Shown piece by piece: positions 6,424-13,690 of a DNA stretch of 18,871 bases. Location of the stretch: positions 1 through 18,871 of the forward strand of contig CALYSG010000014.1 in assembly GCA_945485605.1 (NCBI GenBank), written 5' to 3'. The stretch's first letter is position 1. Each line of letters opens with the position of its first letter. A program made the translations under genes and the position numbers. The notes below the pieces were generated by a model, which saw only the letters and a program-made list of their open reading frames with translations, had not been told where the DNA came from and made no database searches. This DNA is from an uncultured Clostridia bacterium (lineage in GTDB: Bacteria; Bacillota; Clostridia; Oscillospirales; CAG-272).

Positions 6424-7300
6424 TTTCGTCCTCCGTTGAGTTGATAAATTGCTGATAGACCGTATTTTTAGGAACTCCAAGCTGCCTTGCGACCTGTTTT
6501 ATTGCTTCATTTTTGGGGATTCCGTCTAAAATCAGTGACTTCACCTCGGCTACCGGATCGGAAAGGGCAGGGGAGAGCTCGCTTTTTGTCTCATCTGCGC
6601 CGGCGACGATCAAAACATATTCGCCGCGCGGATCATTTTCGGAATAGTAATCGCAAGCCTGTGCAATCGTTGTCCTGAAGATCTCCTCGTTGATTTTCGT
6701 AAGCTCTCGACATATCGAGAGCTTTCTGTCGTCTCCGAAACCTTTTCCGAGGGATTTTAAGGTGCTTTTTAGCCTGTGCGGGGCTTCGTATAGAACTATC
6801 GTTCGTGTTTCGTGTGATAATTCCTCGATCCTTTTGTCTCTTTCGCTCGCTTTTTGCGGTAAAAAGCCTTCAAAAATGAATTTTGCGGTCGGCAATCCCG
6901 AAAGTACGAGTGCGGTAACTGCCGCGCAGGGCCCCGGAACGAGCGTCACCGGGATCCCGTTCTCTATGCAGAGGCGCACGATATCCTCGCCCGGATCGCT
7001 TATCCCGGGCATACCCGCGTCGGTAACGAGCGCACATGATTCGCCGCTCGAAAGTCGCGCGACGATCTCCTCGCCGCGCGCTTTTTTATTATGTTCAAAA
7101 TATGAGATCATCGGTTTTGATATCCCGAAGCACGACAGAAGTTTCCGACTGTTGCGTGTATCCTCTGCGGCGACAAAGTCGACCTCCGACAGCGTCTTGA
7201 GCGCACGCTCGGATATATCCGAAAGGTTTCCTATCGGAGTGGCAACGAGGTATAGCGTACCCGCGCTGATCGCATTTTTTTCTGTTATGATGTCTTTCAT
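6407..7300 (-). CDS. rsmI: 16S rRNA 2'-O-methyltransferase RsmI
   Basis: RsmI methylates the 2'-O of C1402 (E. coli numbering) in the ribosomal decoding centre, using S-adenosylmethionine. The 297-residue product has the family signatures LYLVATPIGNLSDIS (16-30), EDTRNSRKLL (46-55), LVTDAGMPGISDPG (91-104) and LVPGPCAAVTALVLSGLP (120-137). A C-terminal helical region (about 248-290) contains KNEAIKQVARQLGVPKNTVY. Its ATG overlaps the TGA of atpG by 4 bases, an unusual junction because atpD normally follows atpG. It overlaps rsmG by 17 bases at its end. Confidence 0.96.
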   Translation of the reverse strand: MKDIITEKNAISAGTLYLVATPIGNLSDISERALKTLSEVDFVAAEDTRNSRKLLSCFGISKPMISYFEHNKKARGEEIVARLSSGESCALVTDAGMPGISDPGEDIVRLCIENGIPVTLVPGPCAAVTALVLSGLPTAKFIFEGFLPQKASERDKRIEELSHETRTIVLYEAPHRLKSTLKSLGKGFGDDRKLSICRELTKINEEIFRTTIAQACDYYSENDPRGEYVLIVAGADETKSELSPALSDPVAEVKSLILDGIPKNEAIKQVARQLGVPKNTVYQQFINSTEDENGNAQ

Positions 7301-8058
7301 AAATTTCCTTGATTATCAATAATTTCGCACGTTATCTGCTCCTGCCTTGCACGGCGATCTGCGGAGATAAGTTCTTCCTTCAGCTTTTCGGCATTTTCGG
7401 TGGCTCTGTCCATCGAACGCAAGCGTGCCTTTTGCTGTGCGGCGTAGCCTCTGACCGCCTCGAGAAAGAAAGAGGCGGCAAGATATCGGAAAAGCAGGTC
7501 TGACATCAGCTCCTCGCGAGGCAGATCGGTGACAAGGTAAAGATTTTCGTTGCTTGCGGCAGGAAAAACAAATATTTCGGCGACGCCTTCGCCCTCAGCG
7601 CGCAGTATTCTCACCGTGTTGACCGAACCGTCAGCTATTTGAGCCGCGACCATCCTTGCAAGCTCCTCGCAGGACGAATAGTCGGGAAGATCGTTCCCGC
7701 ATGGCTCAACGCCGAGGAGCGCGGCTGTCCGCTCACCGAAAACCGCGAAGCCTGCATTACTGAGTATATGATCCTTTGCTGCGACGGCGATTTTTGCGTC
7801 AAGACCGCCGCAAAGCCCCCTTGAACAGCCGAAAATCACGCTGAATTCAAGAGCTGTATCGTTTTTTTCGCCTTCTTTTGTCGGAAAAAGCGACAATATT
7901 CGCGTGTAGGCGCCCTTTGCCGCCTCATAATATGCTTCGGAGAAGGGAAGAAGTGCTTCCGCCTGTGCCGAGCGCACCGTCGAGACTCTCAATGTCGAGC
8001 CGGTCAGCTCGCCGATAAGCGTCGCAACGGCTATCCTTTTCTTGTAATTCTTTGCCAT
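7297..8058 (-). CDS. atpG: ATP synthase gamma subunit, divergent
   Basis: Gamma is the central stalk that couples rotation of the c-ring to the alpha/beta hexamer. Starting at the ATG 2 bases after atpA gives 253 residues, somewhat short for the family. The conserved middle CSRGLCGGLDAKI and the C-terminal helix RLRSMDRATENAEKLKEELI with RARQEQITCEII are clear. The N-terminal helix is not: the usual motif with TKAMxMVAxSK is replaced by KKRIAVATLIGELTGSTLRV, and the ending EIIDNQGNL lacks the usual VGGA. A TTG at 8067 is an alternative start; neither has a clear ribosome-binding site, so coupling to atpA is likely. The next gene is rsmI, not the expected atpD. Confidence 0.9.
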   Translation of the reverse strand: MAKNYKKRIAVATLIGELTGSTLRVSTVRSAQAEALLPFSEAYYEAAKGAYTRILSLFPTKEGEKNDTALEFSVIFGCSRGLCGGLDAKIAVAAKDHILSNAGFAVFGERTAALLGVEPCGNDLPDYSSCEELARMVAAQIADGSVNTVRILRAEGEGVAEIFVFPAASNENLYLVTDLPREELMSDLLFRYLAASFFLEAVRGYAAQQKARLRSMDRATENAEKLKEELISADRRARQEQITCEIIDNQGNL

Positions 8059-8060
8059 AA

Positions 8061-9545
8061 TTAGCAATATGAGGCAAGATGCCGCTTAACTGCGCCGATA
8101 AGCGCATCAAGATTTGTGTCGGTGATATTCCCCGATGCCTCGATATTTTCAAGCAGTGCGCGATCGTTTTCGTGCAGATCGGCGAGCATTTTAGTGATAG
8201 CGTCACCGATCCTGTTGAGCGGAACACTTGAGAAAGCGCCGCAACGGTAAGCGGCAAGGATCGCCGCCTCCTCTGCTGCCGAATATATGGTATCTTTCGG
8301 TTGGATCAGCAGGGAATTGAGCAGCTTGCCCTCTGCCATATCTCCGCCGGTGTTTCCGCCGTAGCGGGCGAACTTTTCCTGCTCACGCATACGCGAAAGC
8401 TCGATACGCAGGCTTGCCGAGAGCTTTTTAAGCTGTTTCTGCTGTGCCGCACCGCCGGTACGCGAGACCGAAAGCCCTACATTGATCGCGGGGCGCTGAC
8501 CGCCGAGGAAGAGCGAGGTACTCACGTATATCTGACCGTCGGTTATAGAGATGACGTTCGTCGGAATGTAGGCTGAGACGTCCTCAGCCTGCGTTTCGAT
8601 TATCGGAAATGCCGTGAGCGAGCCACCGCCATTGTTGCGGCTGAGCTGCGCCGAACGCTCGAGCAGGCGACTGTGAAGGTAAAATATATCACCTGGGTAC
8701 GCCTCACGCCCGGACGGACGCTTTAAGAGCAGTGAAATCGTACGGTAAGCGGCGGCGTGCTTGCTCAGATCGTCGTAAACTATCATAACGTCGTTTCCCG
8801 AATACATGAAATACTCGGCGGCACCCGTCGCCGCAAAGGGTGCAAGGTACTGAAGCGCGGCGGGATCGGAGGCTGTCGCGGCGACGACGAAGGTATAATC
8901 CAACGCGTCCGACTCGCGCAGCTCTTCTACGATCCTTACCGTCTCGGCGGCGCGTTGACCTATCGTGCAGTAAACGCAGATAACGCCGCGCCCCTTCTGA
9001 TTTTTTATCGCCGAGAGCGCGATCGAGGTCTTTCCCGTGCGTCTGTCGCCTACGATAAGCTCTCTCTGACCCTTTCCGATGGGGATCATCGAATCTATCG
9101 CGAGAATTCCCGTCGGAAAAGCCCGGTTGACCGGCGAACGGTCTGTGATCTTCGGTGCCGGCGACTCGTCATGGCGGTATTTTGTAAGGCGAAGAGGCTT
9201 ACCGTCAAGCGGTCTGCCGAGCGGATCGATCACGCGTCCTATCATGGCGTCGCCGACTCCTATGTCGGCGATATGCCCCGTACCGAGTGCAAGAGTGCCG
9301 GGAATGAGTGATCCGGGAGTCAGCATAACGACTCCGACACCCTCCTCCGACAGCTCAAAGGCGAGCCCGTATCGGTTCTCGCCGAAGTCTATGATCTCGT
9401 CGCATCCGACATCGCGAAGCCCCTCAACGAAGGTGACTCCGTCCGAGAATGACACGACCTTGCCGTACGAGGCAACCCGAGGACGGAATTCATAGCCGGC
9501 GATCTTCTCCCGAAGAAATTCACCGACAAGATTGCGGTCGTCCAT
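8061..9545 (-). CDS. atpA: ATP synthase alpha subunit
   Basis: Alpha forms the non-catalytic half of the F1 hexamer and gives the arginine finger to the beta catalytic site. The 494-residue protein is near normal length. The N-terminal region (1-25), which normally binds delta, is present. The P-loop is GDRRTGKTS (166-174), where Arg169 replaces the usual Gln. DDLSKHA (258-264), GREAYPGDIFYLHSRLLERS (279-298) and SVSRTGGAAQ (359-368, with arginine finger R362) follow. It is alpha and not beta, since it lacks the GGAGVGKT loop of beta. The start has AGGAGG at about 7 bases. atpH lies 44 bases upstream and atpG 2 bases downstream. Confidence 0.97.
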   Translation of the reverse strand: MDDRNLVGEFLREKIAGYEFRPRVASYGKVVSFSDGVTFVEGLRDVGCDEIIDFGENRYGLAFELSEEGVGVVMLTPGSLIPGTLALGTGHIADIGVGDAMIGRVIDPLGRPLDGKPLRLTKYRHDESPAPKITDRSPVNRAFPTGILAIDSMIPIGKGQRELIVGDRRTGKTSIALSAIKNQKGRGVICVYCTIGQRAAETVRIVEELRESDALDYTFVVAATASDPAALQYLAPFAATGAAEYFMYSGNDVMIVYDDLSKHAAAYRTISLLLKRPSGREAYPGDIFYLHSRLLERSAQLSRNNGGGSLTAFPIIETQAEDVSAYIPTNVISITDGQIYVSTSLFLGGQRPAINVGLSVSRTGGAAQQKQLKKLSASLRIELSRMREQEKFARYGGNTGGDMAEGKLLNSLLIQPKDTIYSAAEEAAILAAYRCGAFSSVPLNRIGDAITKMLADLHENDRALLENIEASGNITDTNLDALIGAVKRHLASYC

Positions 9546-9589
9546 GTATTTGCCTCCTTTTTTGCGAATAAGTACCCACCCGTGTGCGT

Positions 9590-9823
9590 TTATTTGACAT
9601 TTTCGCTCGCGAGAAGTATTTCTGCGCTGAGATCATCGAGCCTTGTTTTAAGGCTCATATCGAAGAGCTTTCCGTCCGCGTAGACGCAAAAGCCGCCGAG
9701 AAGCGAGCCGTCCTCAACAAAGACGACATCAAAAGCCTCTCCGAACGCGCGCGAAAGACCGGCGCGGAAATCTTCAAAGAACGCCTCATCTGCCGGAGGC
9801 GCATATCTCACCGTTATCTTCAT
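9590..9823 (-). CDS. atpH: ATP synthase delta subunit, C-terminal domain only
   Basis: This 77-residue ORF starts in a 4-base overlap with the end of atpF and sits exactly where delta (about 180 residues in most bacteria) is encoded. It keeps the typical delta C-terminal signature, DGSLLGGFCVYADGKLFDMS followed by LKTRL. In family members this domain meets the b subunits, whereas the missing N-terminal six-helix domain binds the tops of the alpha subunits. No extra coding sequence for that domain is fused to b or lies nearby. The short form is a clean ORF at the right place, so I read it as a reduced delta and not as an assembly break, but how it holds the stator to F1 is unclear. Confidence 0.8.
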   Translation of the reverse strand: MKITVRYAPPADEAFFEDFRAGLSRAFGEAFDVVFVEDGSLLGGFCVYADGKLFDMSLKTRLDDLSAEILLASENVK

Positions 9824-10323
9824 TTTTTTGTTTTCTCCGTGCCGCCGTTTTCAAGCGAGGCGAAGAACTCGTCGGCAAGGGCGCGGTTATCCTCGACCTT
9901 CACCTCGCGGCCGATGATCTTTTGAGCGAGCGCGGTGGCAAGGGCGACCGTCTCCTCGCGTTCGGAGATAATAGCCTTCGCCTTTATTTCCTCTGCGTCC
10001 TGCTTAGCCTTGGCGACGATAGCCTCGGCATTTCGGTTAGCCTTTCCGATTATCGCCGCCGCCTCGCTCTCGGCTCGGGCGTTCACCTCGCGGCGAAGAG
10101 TCTCGGCGTCGCGGCTGACGCTTTGCAGCTTCATTTCGGCTTCCGAGCGAAGCGTTTTAGCTTCTTTTACTTCGTTTTCCGCCGCTGCACGGTCGGCTTT
10201 GACTCTGTCTGCGCGCCCTTTTATGTACTTTGAGACGGGCTTCCAGAGGATCAGCCAGAGCGCCAGCATCATGATTATGAAGTTGGCGGCGTGTATTATG
10301 AGATCAAGAGGCTGTATATCCAT
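9820..10323 (-). CDS. atpF: ATP synthase b subunit
   Basis: Subunit b is the membrane-anchored peripheral stalk. The 167-residue protein has one N-terminal membrane helix at about 8-27 (LIIHAANFIIMMLALWLILW), then KPVSKYIKGRADRV and a long charged, alanine-rich helix (about 35-150), as expected for a b dimer coiled coil. It starts 1 base after the atpE stop and overlaps atpH by 4 bases. There is no fusion to delta at the C-terminus, so the missing delta N-terminal domain is not supplied here. Length and composition are normal. Confidence 0.95.
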   Translation of the reverse strand: MDIQPLDLIIHAANFIIMMLALWLILWKPVSKYIKGRADRVKADRAAAENEVKEAKTLRSEAEMKLQSVSRDAETLRREVNARAESEAAAIIGKANRNAEAIVAKAKQDAEEIKAKAIISEREETVALATALAQKIIGREVKVEDNRALADEFFASLENGGTEKTKK

Positions 10324-10324
10324 C

Positions 10325-10684
10325 TTACTTGAGGAATATAAGTATCAGCGCCACGGCGAAGCCGTAGATCGACGACGACTCCGTGAGAGCCAGACCGAGG
10401 ATAAGGAGCGACTGGACCTTCGGAGCGGATTCGGGATTTCTTGAGATAGACTCTACCGCTTTTCCGGTCGCAAGTCCCTCAACCACGCCGCAGGCGGCGG
10501 CGGGTAAAAGGCAGAGCGCTATGGAAAGGAAATAAAGTCCGCCGTTTCCCGCTTCCTTTACTGCCTCGGTCGCGGCGGAGCTGTCCTCTCCGACGGCAGA
10601 GACTGCGAGAACGCATAGAGTCAGCACCGTAAGTACCGCTACGGACAGGGTGACAGCCCTTGTGAGCTTTCTTATCGGTTTCAT
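10325..10684 (-). CDS. atpE: ATP synthase c subunit with N-terminal extension and Na+-type ligands
   Basis: The c subunit forms the rotor ring that carries ions across the membrane. At 119 residues it is longer than the usual 70-90. Residues 1-31 are a signal-like segment (VTLSVAVLTVLTLCVLAVSA, possibly cut after SA), followed by an acidic linker and the c hairpin at about 49-118. The loop is SRNPE (81-85). Helix 2 carries LALTESSSIYG: the ion-binding E102 with S103, S104 and Y107, aligning with the E65, S66, T67, Y70 set of Na+-coupled Ilyobacter c. Helix 1 has VEGLATGKAVES, placing E69 where Ilyobacter has Gln32; a two-carboxylate site of this type is known from Fusobacterium c-rings. This suggests Na+ coupling, as inference. 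AAAGGA precedes the ATG. Confidence 0.93.
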   Translation of the reverse strand: MKPIRKLTRAVTLSVAVLTVLTLCVLAVSAVGEDSSAATEAVKEAGNGGLYFLSIALCLLPAAACGVVEGLATGKAVESISRNPESAPKVQSLLILGLALTESSSIYGFAVALILIFLK

Positions 10685-10705
10685 AATCGTTTTTCCTTTC
10701 TCGAT

Positions 10706-11620
10706 TTATTCGCCCGCGTTTACGTTGTCGGCAACATATGTAAGCGTAAGCGTAATGAAAATATACATCTGAATAAGTGATGAGAAGACGCCGAAGTAGA
10801 GCGCGACGATATCGGGAATTCCGAGAGATGCCGATCCGAGGGCGGCGTAGATAAGATCCATAACGATAGTGCCGCTTATCATATTTCCGAAGAGTCGGCA
10901 ACCCATTGAAACGGGGGTAGAAATGCCCGTGACGAACTTGTATATCGTCTTTACGAAGACCGACGCGCCGTCGATCAGCGGGTTTTTCTTCTTTTTGCGA
11001 TATACGATAGCGTAGACATTTATTACTATGTAGATCATAAACGCTATCGTGAGTGTGAAGGTCGGGTCGGACGCCGGCGAACGGAAGCCCGCAAGGTCGG
11101 CGATGCCGTAACCGAGCAGAGTAACGGCAAGGGTGAAGAGCAGGACGTTAAGAAATCCCGAGCGCTTCTTCATTCTCGACGCCGCGAAATCCTCTATCCA
11201 GCCGACTGCAGCCTCAAGCGCCGCCTGCACTCCCTCGGGTTCGTCCTTGAAACGAGGGATGAAGAATATCCTGAGTATCAGCGCGGCAATGATGATCACA
11301 GCCATCACTCCCCAAGAAACGAGGACCGTTTCGCTCACATCGTAGCCTAAGATAACGATTCCCGTCCGCTTGGCAAATATATTAACATCAAGGGAGGAAT
11401 CTCCTCTGCCGAAAAGAAGTGAAAGAAGTCCCGTGGCGGCGAGCCAGCCTCCCGCGGCGCTAAGCACCGTGAATATGAGGAATTTTTTCTTCAGCGGCTT
11501 ATCGAGCGATACTTCGGTGTTCCTTTTCCGTTTCTTCCGCATCATGACGGCAAGGATCGCGCCGACAGCCGAGAGGATGAGCCCGACCGCTATAAATATT
11601 ATAAAAACAAACGCGGGCAC
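10706..11620 (-). CDS. atpB: ATP synthase a subunit
   Basis: Subunit a is the stator channel of Fo. The 304-residue product is longer than most because of an extra N-terminal membrane helix (about 3-26) before the basic MMRKKRKR stretch. Five or more further membrane helices follow. The essential arginine is R242 in GCRLFGNMISG, and the conserved glutamine is Q284 in LIQMYIFITLTLTYVADN. The loop SPASDPTFTLTIAF (181-194) corresponds to the usual TADLNTT region. The first codon is GTG at 11620, 6 bases after the AtpI-like stop; the next methionines (26, 27) would remove the first helix. AAGGTG lies about 13 bases upstream of the GTG, further than usual, so the start is less certain than the identity. 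Confidence 0.94.
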   Translation of the reverse strand: MPAFVFIIFIAVGLILSAVGAILAVMMRKKRKRNTEVSLDKPLKKKFLIFTVLSAAGGWLAATGLLSLLFGRGDSSLDVNIFAKRTGIVILGYDVSETVLVSWGVMAVIIIAALILRIFFIPRFKDEPEGVQAALEAAVGWIEDFAASRMKKRSGFLNVLLFTLAVTLLGYGIADLAGFRSPASDPTFTLTIAFMIYIVINVYAIVYRKKKKNPLIDGASVFVKTIYKFVTGISTPVSMGCRLFGNMISGTIVMDLIYAALGSASLGIPDIVALYFGVFSSLIQMYIFITLTLTYVADNVNAGE

Positions 11621-11626
11621 GGCGGT

Positions 11627-11911
11627 TCAGTCACCTTCCTTACTGCTGTTTTTTCCTTTTATCAGGTTCACGACGGCGAGCGTCGCCAGAACGGCGGTGT
11701 AGGCTACGGCAGGAACGAAAACAAGCCGGACGTAGACGATAGCCGATGCAAGAAGCAGCGTTACCGGAATGATCGGCTGAAGTATCAGAAGCCATACTCG
11801 GTTCTTCCGAAGCGCGTTGCGGACGGCAAAGCGCAGAAAAAAGAACTGCGCCGTACCGCAAGAGAGCCCCGCGACTGCGAAAAGGATCGCTGTCAGAACA
11901 TCGTGATTCAT
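11627..11911 (-). CDS. Small AtpI-like membrane protein
   Basis: This 94-residue protein has three predicted membrane helices (about 6-27, 40-61 and 64-85) with a basic turn RFAVRNALRKNR between the first two. It overlaps darA by 4 bases upstream and ends 6 bases before atpB. The place just before the a subunit is normally held by AtpI, a poorly conserved three- to four-helix protein that helps c-ring assembly or Mg2+ uptake. The assignment rests on topology and position; I see no strong sequence signature, so a lineage-specific membrane protein is also possible. Confidence 0.7.
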   Translation of the reverse strand: MNHDVLTAILFAVAGLSCGTAQFFFLRFAVRNALRKNRVWLLILQPIIPVTLLLASAIVYVRLVFVPAVAYTAVLATLAVVNLIKGKNSSKEGD

Positions 11912-12231
11912 AATTTCTCGAATCTGTCTACATTAAGGATAAATACAGTGGCACCGCCGACGATCACCTGTTCCCCGTCGCCCGCGTCAAAGTCATCCCC
12001 GTAGTTCAGCCTTCCGAGATTTTCGTGCTCGTGCTTCGAGCAGTGCAGACGAAGTGTGTCGAGAGCCTCGTCGACTCGTTCTTCTTCGATACCTATAAGC
12101 AATGTCGTGTTGCCGACCATCAGAAATCCACCCGTCGTCGACAGCTTGGTAACGAAGATTCCCGCATGCATGAGCGCGGAGAGCGTCTCCACGCTGTCCT
12201 CATTGCGGATAATTGCAAGGATCAGCTTCAT
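11908..12231 (-). CDS. darA: Cyclic-di-AMP receptor DarA/PstA (PII-like)
   Basis: DarA (PstA, formerly YaaQ) is a trimeric PII-like protein that binds cyclic di-AMP; its downstream target is not established. The 107-residue product matches the family from end to end: MKLILAIIRNEDS at the start, VTKLSTTGGFLMVGNTTLLI (28-47) around the ligand pocket, IGIEEERVDEAL, and VGGATVF (91-97) at the end. It is the first gene of the ATP synthase run and overlaps the AtpI-like gene by 4 bases, so it should be co-expressed with Fo subunits. A Shine-Dalgarno-like AAGGCGG lies about 9 bases upstream of the ATG. Cyclic di-AMP controls ion and osmotic balance in Bacillota, which makes the position before an ion-driven ATPase suggestive. 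Confidence 0.95.
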   Translation of the reverse strand: MKLILAIIRNEDSVETLSALMHAGIFVTKLSTTGGFLMVGNTTLLIGIEEERVDEALDTLRLHCSKHEHENLGRLNYGDDFDAGDGEQVIVGGATVFILNVDRFEKL

Positions 12232-12265
12232 AGCGTTGTTCCGCCTTTCATCAGATACAAAATAA

Positions 12266-12292
12266 ATCGTACCATAAAATGTATATTTGCAA
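12266..12292 (-). promoter_or_regulatory. Possible extended -10 promoter for darA and the ATP synthase run
   Basis: In the 68-base gap between the radical SAM gene and darA, the minus strand has TGGTACGAT (12274-12266), an extended -10 of the TGnTAnnnT type, with TTGCAA (12292-12287) 15 bases from the hexamer. The spacing is short, and the hexamer TACGAT is not perfect. It is the only candidate I see in this gap. Confidence 0.4.
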
Positions 12293-12299
12293 TAAGTAT

Positions 12300-13172
12300 T
12301 CAGAATTCGGGTGTAAACCTTCCCGACGCCGAGCTTCTTTCCTGACAGAAGCCCTCGAACCCGAGCTCTTGTGCGACCGAGAGCACGTAACCGTACTCAA
12401 AGGACGTCACTCGCCGGTGCAGCTCGCGGTACGGCGATGCCTCGGCAAAATCCGGGGTGTACTGGCTCATAAGACTGAGTCTTATCTTTCCGACCGGCAG
12501 GGAAGCGGCAAGCTTACGGAGAACATTTTCGGAATCGTGCCGCCCGCCGGGAAGGACGAGATGCCGCAAAATAAGCCCTTTTTTGGCGATACCCTCGCCA
12601 TCGCACTCAAATTCTCCCACCTGGCGGTACATTTCGGCGACAGCCTCCGCGGCGACCTCCGGATAATCCGGAGCGCCCGAATACTTTCCGGCAAGCTCAC
12701 CCGAGGCATACTTGAAATCGGGAAGGTAAACGTCGACAAGCCCTTCAAGCGACCTTAGTGTTTCGACCCTCTCGTATCCGCCCGAATTCCAGACTACAGG
12801 GAGGTCCGTCTTATTTTTTATCTCTTCAAGGATCGGTATGAGCCTTGAAGAAAACTGTGTCGGAGTTACAAGGTCGATACAATGCACGCCGCTCGCGGCA
12901 AGCGCGAGAACACGGTCGAGAAGCTCCGCGTCGCTTATATTCTCTCCCTTCGCCGAATGGCTGAGGACACGGTTCTGACAGAAGGCACACCGAAGCGAAC
13001 AGCCCGAAAAGAAGACGGCTCCCGCACCGCGGCTGCCCGAAAGACAGGGCTCCTCCCACATATGCGGTGCGATCCGTGCTACGCGAAGGTCACTTCCCAC
13101 GCCGCAGAATCCGATCTCTCCGGCTTCCCGGTCGGCACGGCAGACCCGCGGGCAAAGCTCACAGGCGCTCAT
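12300..13172 (-). CDS. Radical SAM protein, PflX-like (pyruvate formate-lyase activase related)
   Basis: The 290-residue protein carries the radical SAM cluster motif as C58-SLR-C62-AF-C65 (CxxxCxxC), in GAVFFSGCSLRCAFCQN. An N-terminal cysteine set (C4, C7, C11 and C23, in CELCPRVCRADREAGEIGFC) may hold a second iron-sulfur cluster. It resembles the uncharacterised PflX group (COG1313), which is related to pyruvate formate-lyase activating enzymes. The substrate is unknown; no glycyl-radical enzyme is encoded in this window. Its ATG overlaps the TGA of folA by 4 bases, so it is expressed with thyA and folA, but this does not show a role in folate metabolism. Confidence 0.88.
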   Translation of the reverse strand: MSACELCPRVCRADREAGEIGFCGVGSDLRVARIAPHMWEEPCLSGSRGAGAVFFSGCSLRCAFCQNRVLSHSAKGENISDAELLDRVLALAASGVHCIDLVTPTQFSSRLIPILEEIKNKTDLPVVWNSGGYERVETLRSLEGLVDVYLPDFKYASGELAGKYSGAPDYPEVAAEAVAEMYRQVGEFECDGEGIAKKGLILRHLVLPGGRHDSENVLRKLAASLPVGKIRLSLMSQYTPDFAEASPYRELHRRVTSFEYGYVLSVAQELGFEGFCQERSSASGRFTPEF

Positions 13173-13678
13173 AGCTCGGTTTTTAGATCTTTGTTTCGGT
13201 AAACACAGAATCGAAGGTCATAGCCGTTTGACTCTAACGGCTCGGACGAGGAGATAAGCTCCCAGCCCTCTCTGCTGTCAAGGTCGGGATAAAAGACGGT
13301 CGCGCCTCCGTCGGCATCGACCTTTGTCACGAGAGCTTCCGAGCAAAGGTCGCAAAGAAGGCGGTAGATGCTGCCTCCTCCGATCACAAAAACATCGTCC
13401 GAGGGGTACTTTTTTATCTCTTCAAGCAGAGAATCGAGGCTGCGGCAAACGGTAAGTCCTTCCTCTGCGGGGAGGTCAACATCAGACAGCACGATATTCG
13501 AAAGACGCCCGCGAAGGGGCTTTCCGCCCGGAAAGGACCGAAGGGTATTGAGTCCCATGACCACGACCTTGCCGCGCGTTTTTTCTCTGAAATACTTCAT
13601 ATCCTCGGGAATGGAGAAGAGAAGTCCGTTATCCTTCCCGATCCCCCAGTTCTTATCGACTGCTACGATACTTTTCAT
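13169..13678 (-). CDS. folA: Dihydrofolate reductase
   Basis: This enzyme reduces dihydrofolate to tetrahydrofolate with NADPH and so recycles the dihydrofolate made by ThyA. The 169-residue protein opens MKSIVAVDKNWGIGKDNGLL, with the catalytic acid D26 in IPEDMKYF, then GKVVVMGLNTLRSFPGGKPL (36-55) for cofactor binding, and VFVIGGGSIYRLL near residue 100. The start has AAGGA about 9 bases upstream and lies 12 bases after thyA; the gene overlaps the radical SAM gene by 4 bases. The thyA-folA pair is a common and functionally coherent arrangement. Confidence 0.96.
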   Translation of the reverse strand: MKSIVAVDKNWGIGKDNGLLFSIPEDMKYFREKTRGKVVVMGLNTLRSFPGGKPLRGRLSNIVLSDVDLPAEEGLTVCRSLDSLLEEIKKYPSDDVFVIGGGSIYRLLCDLCSEALVTKVDADGGATVFYPDLDSREGWELISSSEPLESNGYDLRFCVYRNKDLKTEL

Positions 13679-13690
13679 AGACAGGGATCC

